DNA of 64,000 bases from Neocallimastix lanati (nom. inval.) (lineage: Eukaryota; Neocallimastigomycota; Neocallimastigomycetes; Neocallimastigales; Neocallimastigaceae): positions 232,001 to 296,000 of the forward strand of contig JACVTC010000094.1 in assembly GCA_016946835.1 (NCBI GenBank), in the 5' to 3' direction. The number at the start of each line of letters is the position of its first letter. Position 1 is the stretch's first letter. The position numbers were made by a program, and so were the translations under genes. Shown in pieces: positions 58,055 through 64,000 of the stretch. The notes under the pieces are model-generated. The model worked only from the letters and a program-made list of their open reading frames with translations. It did not search any database and was not told the origin of the DNA.

Positions 58055-58302
58055 ATTGTGGCGTTGCTAATAGAAATATACTTTTCTTATTAGTAACTAA
58101 TTAACAAGGTATCTCAGCATAGACAAGCCGTATTGATTCTCACCAGGGGTATATTAGGCAGTAATAACAAGATCCCGAAGCACGTGACGGAACATAGATC
58201 GTGTGAATAAGGTGACGTTATTATTGTGTGAAAGACCCTAATCAATACGTCTATTATAGTTACCTTGGTCGGAATTGGTGCTAATAATAACAACACCACA
58301 AT
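58055..58302. repeat. 248-bp foldback with nested inverted repeats, comparatively GC-rich
   Basis: The ends ATTGTGGCGTTG (58055-58066) and CAACACCACAAT (58291-58302) are complementary except for one G-T position. Inside, in nested order, lie CAAGGTA/TACCTTG (58105-58111 and 58261-58267), GTATTGATT/AATCAATAC (58130-58138 and 58240-58248) and TAATAAC/GTTATTA (58162-58168 and 58217-58223). The whole segment can fold into one long imperfect stem. It could be a foldback or MITE-like DNA element, or a structured RNA gene. No frame of interest. Confidence 0.7.
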
Positions 58303-58559
58303 AATTACCATTAAATATATTATAATATAGTGAAAATATTGAATTTTAAAAATAGAAATATTATTCTAAATTTAAGATATAATAAAATTTACATAAAGTA
58401 TTATTAAATCACCTGACTACATATAATTTTTACTGAATTATATTGAATTATTATTAAATAAATAAAAAAAAATTTTTTTTAAACCTTAATAGTAGAAACA
58501 ATGGTTATAGGAACAAAAATAAACATAATAAATTTAATGGCTTTACCTATTTAATAACC

Positions 58560-59362
58560 AAAATTTTAATAATAATCAGCCATTCTATAACCAAAATTAT
58601 AATAATAATCAAAAATTTAATAACCAGCCATTTTATAACTATAATTTTAATTATCAGTCACTGAATAATCAAAACTTTAATAATAATCAAAATTTTAATA
58701 ATATCCAAAATTTTAATGAAAACTTTAATTCTTATAATTCTAATTTTAATAATCCTGGTTTTAATAATTTCTATAATAGGAATATTAATGAGGAAAACTC
58801 CGACGAAACTAGTTCTTTTAAACTAGTAATGGGGAGTAAGTGCTCTTCCCTAAATCAAAACACTAAAAATATGAACAATTATTACGTGGACGCCCTTAAA
58901 AGAAAAAGTTTAGAATTACCTTCAGGTACACCTATTTGGAAGTCCAAGTCCAATTCGGCTCAGAAAAATACTATTAAAATAAAGGAAAAACAGCCGGAAA
59001 TGGATGACCAAAAGGATTTAGAATTAGATGTACCTAATCGAAAAGTAATTAATCCTCATTTACGTAAGCGTTCTACTGACAAAAATTTTAATAATTTTAT
59101 TAATATTAATAATGATAATACTTTCATTAATAATTCTAATATTAATTCAAATAATTCAAATAATAATAATTCAAATTTAAATATTTTTGATTCTAATAAG
59201 TTAAATAATAATTTTTTAATAATAATTCTAATAAAAATAATAAAAATAATATTTCTAATAATAATTCTGAATTTAATTCTATTAATACTAATAAAAATTC
59301 TAATATTTTAATTAATAATAATTCTAATAAATTAAACTATAATTAAAATACTAATATAATTA
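58560..59362 (+). pseudogene. Gypsy-B gag tail with FNNNQ repeats
   Basis: The frame reads repeated FNNNQ/NQNFNNN units (about 58560-58800), then ENSDETSSFKLVMGSKCSSLNQNTKN, a Lys-rich segment (DALKRKSLELPSGTPIWKSKS) and another Asn-rich stretch. The composition matches the gag tail and pre-protease spacer of Gypsy-1 (40013-41400). Interrupted by Copia F. Confidence 0.65.
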
Positions 59363-59367
59363 ATGAT

Positions 59368-59656
59368 TGTTAGAAATTAAGTTTAATATTACAAAATGCA
59401 ATAAATATTAAATAATATAAATTAAAGTTATGCAACTATAAATAAATAAATATTATATTTTTGTATATATAGATAGAATAAATATATGAACTAGTGTATG
59501 TAGTAGTGGCGTATAATTTGTCATATGCTGTTCATAAAATATATATGTAAAATTATTTTAGATGTAATAATATAAAATAATTTATCATGTAATAATTTAA
59601 TAAAAAAATCTTCTAAATATAATAAAGTATTAATTAACGCTACTACATTTTCAAGA
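59368..59656 (+). repeat. 5' LTR of Copia F
   Basis: TGTTAGAAATTAAG...CATTTTCAAGA. It carries GTGGCGTA at 59506-59513. The right limit is set by the adjoining primer site and by the target repeat at the 3' copy. Confidence 0.9.
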
Positions 59657-59670
59657 GATTAAGACTCTCA
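59657..59670 (+). promoter_or_regulatory. Primer-binding site, half tRNA-Lys(CUU) type
   Basis: GATTAAGACTCTCA abuts the LTR, one base different from the site at 29030. Confidence 0.7.
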
Positions 59671-59767
59671 GTGACTCATAAAATAATAAAATATAAAAAG
59701 GAAATTTAAAAAGAAATTTCTAACATTTAAAGAAATTTATAATATTATTTTAAAGTAATAATTTTAA

Positions 59768-60670
59768 ATGTCTGATAAAGAAATTACAAAAACCAAAGAC
59801 CAACTAACCAGAGATAACTTTAAAGTTTGGAAACAAGAATTGCATCTAATTTAAAACGTATTGGTCTGGAAAAATTCATCTATCAAGAAGTTTTAACAAA
59901 GGAAGATGGTTCTACACTAAATAAAAAAGAAAAAAGTAATTTAATCTTGGTAGATGACACCGTAAATACCTATTTCCAAAAGGGAACCAAAAAGGATGGC
60001 ATTGCCAAGGATACAAAAACCAAAGAAATTTTATTAAATAGCATTGGTTATGACTTGACGGAGAATATTGACTTCATATCCTACAGTATATGAAGTATAT
60101 AATATAATAAAAGGTATAAATTTAAGTGATGATAAAGATAGAATGGAAGAAATTAAAGATTCGTTATCCAACATGAAATAATACAGAAAATTCAATATCT
60201 TTGTCAATTTTCATTTCAAAAATGAATTTAAAATTTAAAGAATTAGAAAACTTAAAGGCCGGTTTAGAATTCAAAGAAAAATTTGATTATTTATATAATG
60301 CAATTCTGGAAGAATTGGCAATTAAAACAAATTTAATAAGCCATCAAGATAACTGGGATGATAATACAAAATATTTAATAAATACATCACAACAACTTAA
60401 AAGATTAAAAGAAAAAAGAAAAAAGAGAAAAAAATAAAACAAAAGAACCTGAAATTGATACAAATTTAAATGTGGAGAGTAATAATAATGAGAGCAATAA
60501 TAAAATTAATGATTATAAAGGAAATTTTAATAAAAATACTATAAAAAAATTTCCAAAATTCAAAAAAATCCATAAAATGCAGAAATTGTGGTAAGATTGG
60601 TCACTATGCAAGTGAATGCTGGAAAAAATCCAGGACAAACAAAAATAATTATAACAAAAATAAAAATTAA
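59768..60670 (+). pseudogene. Copia F gag with zinc knuckle
   Basis: Begins MSDKEITKTKDQLTRDNFKVWKQEL, a Copia gag start. It continues with a helical region (IGLEKFIYQEVLTKEDGS, KTKEILLNSIGYDLTENIDFIS, FKELENLKAGLEFKEKFDYLYNAILEEL). A zinc knuckle CRNCGKIGHYASECWKK is readable at about 60575-60630. Fossil with several breaks. Confidence 0.8.
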
Positions 60671-60859
60671 TGAGGGAGGTATAACAAAATGCCTCAGCAA
60701 CGAGAGTAAAAAACCTAAGAAAGATTGGCACCAAAAGTACTTCTTTAATGACTACAATAACGCATATAATATAGAATCTAGTAGTGCATCAAGAAGTATT
60801 TTACTATTAAAAAATTTAAATTATTTTAAAAATAAAACTAAAAATTCAAATAAATTAAA

Positions 60860-62160
60860 AATTAAAGAAAATAAAGAAATTACATCCTGGACTCTAGATT
60901 CTGGTACAACATACCATATGACTGGCATGAAAGAAAATCTATCAGAATTTAAAAAATGCACTAAAAGGATATTTTTTGCAAATGGAAGATATATACTTTT
61001 AGAAGGAATAGGAACTTTTTCAGGATACATAAACAATTATAAAATAATTTTAAAAAATGTATTATATGTCCCTTCATTTAAAAAGAATTTAATATCAGTG
61101 GATGCATTGTCTGATCAGCACTATAAAAGTACGATAATAATATTGCATCAATATATAGTAGTAAAAATAAAAAATTATGTTCAACAAAATCAACAAATCC
61201 AAAAACATATATCATTTGGATTTCTAAATCAAAATTAATATTTAATAATAATAATAATCAAAAAACAACTTGTAATAATTTATCAATAAATGATAATAAT
61301 CCACTACAAATTTAGCATAGAAGACTGGGTCATTATCATTTAGGAAATATAAGAAATAGACTAAAAAATATCGATGTAAAATTCAGTTGTAAAGTATGTG
61401 CGAAATCCAAATTAAAAAATTTTCCCCATCCACAATCATCAAAAATGGCTTAGGAAACTTTTGAGCTAACACTGTAACAATATCTGATGAATCTTTATAT
61501 GGAAATAAATATTTTTTATCTATCTTAGATGATTATTCAAGAATTGGTTGGGTTATTTTTATCAAATCTAAAAGTGAAGTTTTTTCTGCATTTATAAAAT
61601 GGTATAAAATGATTAAAAATATATTTGAAAAAAATATGAAGTATATTAGAACTGATAATGGTACAGAATTTACCAATCAAAAATTCTCTGAATTTTGTAC
61701 CAATAATGGAATAATTCATCAATATTCAATTCCTTATGAATCCCAACAAAATGGTAGAATTCATGGTTCTTTACTACCAAATGCCGGAGTAATGTTAGAA
61801 GATGCACAACTTAACCATATTTTTTAGGAGGATGCTATCAGTACTGCAAATTATATTTACAATAGAATGCCTCATAGGAGCATCAATTATAAAGTTCCCT
61901 ACGAAATTTTATATAATTCTGAAGTAGATTATAATAGATTTAAAATTTTTGGTTGTAAAGTTTTTTTCCATATTCCCAAACAATTTCGAAAAAAATATGA
62001 AAATTCTACTCTTCCTGGTATTTTTATAGGTTATGCTGATAATCCGACTGCATATAAAATTTATGACATTAATAATAATAAAATTGTTTACTCTCGCTCC
62101 ATTATTTTTTTTGAAGACTCTCCAGGTAATGCTTCTGCTCCTCCTTCACCTTCAGAATTT
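60860..62160 (+). pseudogene. Copia F protease and integrase
   Basis: Protease TSWTLDSGTTYHMTGMKENL lies near 60885, with IFFANGRYILLEGIGTFSGYI and FKKNLISVDALSDQ after it. The zinc region (RLGHYHLGNIRNRL, CKVCAKSKLKNF) lies at about 61320-61430. The integrase core has ILDDYSRIGWVIFIKSKSEVF and IRTDNGTEFTNQKFSEFC, and the C-terminal part has PHRSINYKVPYEILYNSEVDYNRFKIFGCKVFF and LPGIFIGYADNPTAYKIYDINNNKIVYSRSIIFFEDSPGN. Broken. Confidence 0.9.
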
Positions 62161-62850
62161 ATAAATTTAATTCCCTATTCTGAATCCGGGGGAAGTGATA
62201 GTGATAATTCATTTGAATTCAATGATAATAATAATAATAATAATATTGATAACATTAACAACAATAATTTAAACAATAATATTAATAATTATAATAATTT
62301 CAGCAACAGCAATTCAACTAATAATTTGAATTATGATTCCAATAATAATTTTAAATATACAAATTTAATTGATAATTTTAATAATAATTTTAACAGTAAT
62401 AATACTAATTTAAGTGACGAAAGAAATAATCATATTATAAAAATAATTCAAATAATTTTAATAATATTCCTTATTACTATAATTATAACAATATTCCAAA
62501 TTTTAATAATATTCCATATTATAATAATGTTAATAATTCCAGTAATAATAATTTGAACAGTCCATATTATTTATATATTCCAAGTAATAATAATAGTCCA
62601 TGCTATTATTATCAACCTAATAATTTATTATATAATATTTCACAAAATTACAATAATTCAACCATGAATAATATAAATTTAAATGATAAAATAAACAATA
62701 ATTCTAATTATCAAGAAAAAATAAATTATTTGAATATAAATAATTTAAATCAATTAAATAATAATTTAAAAAATAATAAATTTGAAAATAAAAAATCAAA
62801 TAATAATAATAATAATAATAATGATATTTTAAAAGAGAATTTAAAATAAA
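62161..62850 (+). pseudogene. Copia F Asn-rich linker
   Basis: Coding-like sequence dominated by Asn with Ser, Tyr and Asp, between integrase and the missing RT. It contains AAT/AATAATA microsatellite-like runs that lengthen easily by slippage. Confidence 0.7.
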
Positions 62851-62869
62851 TGAAAATAAATCTGAATAT

Positions 62870-63020
62870 GATTTAAAAAAGAATTAATAAAAGATGGAAA
62901 AATAGATTTAAAATGTATTAAATTACAATTTAATTTAGCAGATGGATTTACTAAATATTTAAATAGACCTTTAACAAAAAAATTCAAAAATGCTTTACTA
63001 AGTAAAATAGAAAAATATTA
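62870..63020 (+). pseudogene. Copia F RNase H end
   Basis: ELIKDGKIDLKCIKLQFNLADGFTKYLNRPLTKKFKNALLSKIEKY is the usual last segment of Copia RNase H (NLADxFTK). RT and most of RNase H are absent. Confidence 0.85.
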
Positions 63021-63034
63021 AACTTACGGGAGAA

Positions 63035-63323
63035 TGTTAGAAATTAAGTTTAATATTACAAAATGCAATAAATATTAAATAATATAAATTAAAGTTATAT
63101 AACTATAAATAAATAAATATTATATTTTTGTATATATAGATAGAATAAATATATGAGCTAGTGTATGTAGTAGTGGCGTATAATTTGTCATATGCTGTTC
63201 ATAAAATATATATGTAATATTATTTTAGATGTCTTAATATAAAATAATTTATCATGTAATAATTTAATAAAAAAATCTTCTAAATATAATAAAGTATTAA
63301 TTAATACTACTACATTTTCAAGA
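63035..63323 (+). repeat. 3' LTR of Copia F
   Basis: Pairs with 59368-59656. GTGGCGTA at 63173-63180. Confidence 0.9.
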
Positions 63324-63328
63324 ATGAT

Positions 63329-64000
63329 TCTAACAAAATTTCCGATAATAATTCTATAAAAATGAATACTAATGAAGAAAGTTTATTAATTAATTCTAAT
63401 AATAATGAAAATTCTTTTAATAATAATTCTAATGATTTTAATAATAAAATTTTAATTAATAATAAATTTAATAATCTTAAAAATTTTAATAATGATACTT
63501 TAAATAATTATTCTAATTCTAATCAAAAGTTAAATAACTTAAATTCTTCTACTAAATTTTTATTAAAATTATTAAGATCATTAGAGTTAAAATCCCTAAT
63601 GATCTTAATAGTTTTAATAAAAATTTAATTAATCCAAAAGAATTAAAAGTTGGGACCAATAAAAAGAAAGTCCAATTTAATATTAAAGATCTTTCTGATA
63701 TACGTGACCATGATGACTATACAAATAATAATAAAAATGAAAAGATAGAAAAACATATAATATTAGCTAATAAATATTCCATTGAACCTTATAATTTGTC
63801 TAAAGATTTAGCAAATACTAAATGTAATATTACATATTCTCAGTTATTAGATATTTCTCCCAAAGCACGATCTGAATTAATTAAAAATTTAAAATTAGAA
63901 AAATTAAAAATTTCTAGTACTATGAATATAGATGATAATTTTGTTTATAATTATGAATACGATGTAATTAAAAATAATAATAATTTTAAAGAAGACGACT
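63329..64000 (+). pseudogene. Gypsy-B gag-pol spacer and start of pol, running off the window
   Basis: After an Asn/Ser-rich part (63362 to about 63560) the sequence reads PKELKVGTNKKKVQFNIKDLSDIRDHDD, a Lys/Asn stretch, then EPYNLSKDLANTKCNITYSQLLDISPKARSELIKNLKLEKLKIS. This aligns with the Gypsy-1 pol region before protease (EPYDIVEELRNTPANINLAQLLGISSALRADVNRSFKKLK). Protease would follow beyond 64000. Broken in a few places. Confidence 0.8.

Larger units (their letters stand above)
59368..63323 (+). mobile_element. Copia F, internally deleted Ty1/Copia element nested in Gypsy-B
   Basis: LTRs 59368-59656 and 63035-63323 (289 bp each, about eight differences by eye). The 5-bp repeat ATGAT flanks it (59363-59367 and 63324-63328). 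It has a primer site at 59657, gag, protease and integrase, an Asn-rich linker, and only the last part of RNase H. RT is absent, so the copy was non-autonomous. Several further breaks. The purine-rich ACGGGAGAA precedes the 3' LTR. Confidence 0.9.
56968..64000 (+). mobile_element. Gypsy-B element, plus strand, running off the window, split by Copia F
   Basis: 5' LTR 56968-57668, primer site at 57672, leader to about 58050, a foldback insert (58055-58302), an Asn/Gln/Phe-rich gag tail (about 58560-59362), then Copia F (59368-63323). Gag/pol spacer sequence then continues from 63329 to the window end. The sequence at 63790-63880 (IEPYNLSKDLANTKCNITYSQLLDISPKARSELIKNLK) matches residues about 184-225 of Gypsy-1 pol. 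Protease and RT would lie beyond the window. It carries some breaks. Confidence 0.85.

Overview
The window is extremely A+T-rich (my estimate is above 80 % A+T), has long homopolymer and (AAT)n-like tracts, and its proteins are rich in Asn, Lys and Ile. It uses the standard genetic code and is packed with Ty1/Copia and Ty3/Gypsy retroelements and FLYWCH-type Mutator-like DNA transposons (MULEs). I infer an early-diverging fungus, most likely an anaerobic gut fungus (Neocallimastigomycota). This rests on base composition and transposon types, not on a diagnostic host gene. No intact single-copy host gene, tRNA, rRNA or CRISPR array was found.

Layout. 1-3.2 kb: tail of a Copia element. 3.3-7.1 kb: solo LTRs, one of them split by a MULE (4744-6900). 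7.3-9.3 kb: a Copia relic, then an unrecognised decayed coding block. 11.05-12.65 kb: a short non-autonomous Copia element with both LTRs. 13.3-19.8 kb: a MULE relic split by a full-length Copia element (13613-19054). 20-28.4 kb: heavily decayed Copia scraps on both strands. 28.5-33.9 kb: a solo Gypsy-type LTR split by a young non-autonomous LTR element (28802-33704). 34-37 kb: a solo LTR and Copia relics. 37.3-48.1 kb: a minus-strand Gypsy-like element whose 3' LTR is split by a nearly whole 8.1-kb Gypsy element (37853-45984), which itself carries a solo LTR inside gag. 48.3-51.2 kb: another solo LTR and a second MULE relic. 52-56.5 kb: minus-strand Copia relic. 57 kb to the window end: a Gypsy-like element split by a Copia element (59368-63323).

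Function. The elements form a nested graveyard. I located direct repeats at the insertion points: 4 bp for the TGATAT...ATATCA LTR families, 5 bp for the Copia elements, 9 bp for the MULE. Four Copia-like elements share a primer-binding site, GATTAAGAGTCTCA or a near variant, immediately after the 5' LTR. It matches the complement of the anticodon arm of tRNA-Lys(CUU), so half-tRNA priming of the kind known for Drosophila copia is likely.

The most unusual object is the element at 28802-33704. It has near-identical LTRs, a primer-binding site, a polypurine tract and a 5-bp target duplication, but no recognisable gag or pol. Instead it carries a papain-fold (NlpC/P60- or CHAP-like) cysteine hydrolase-like coding region, several sets of hairpins with constant loops and changing stems, and a nine-copy 37-bp minisatellite. 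A second notable object is a 248-bp, comparatively GC-rich foldback at 58055-58302.
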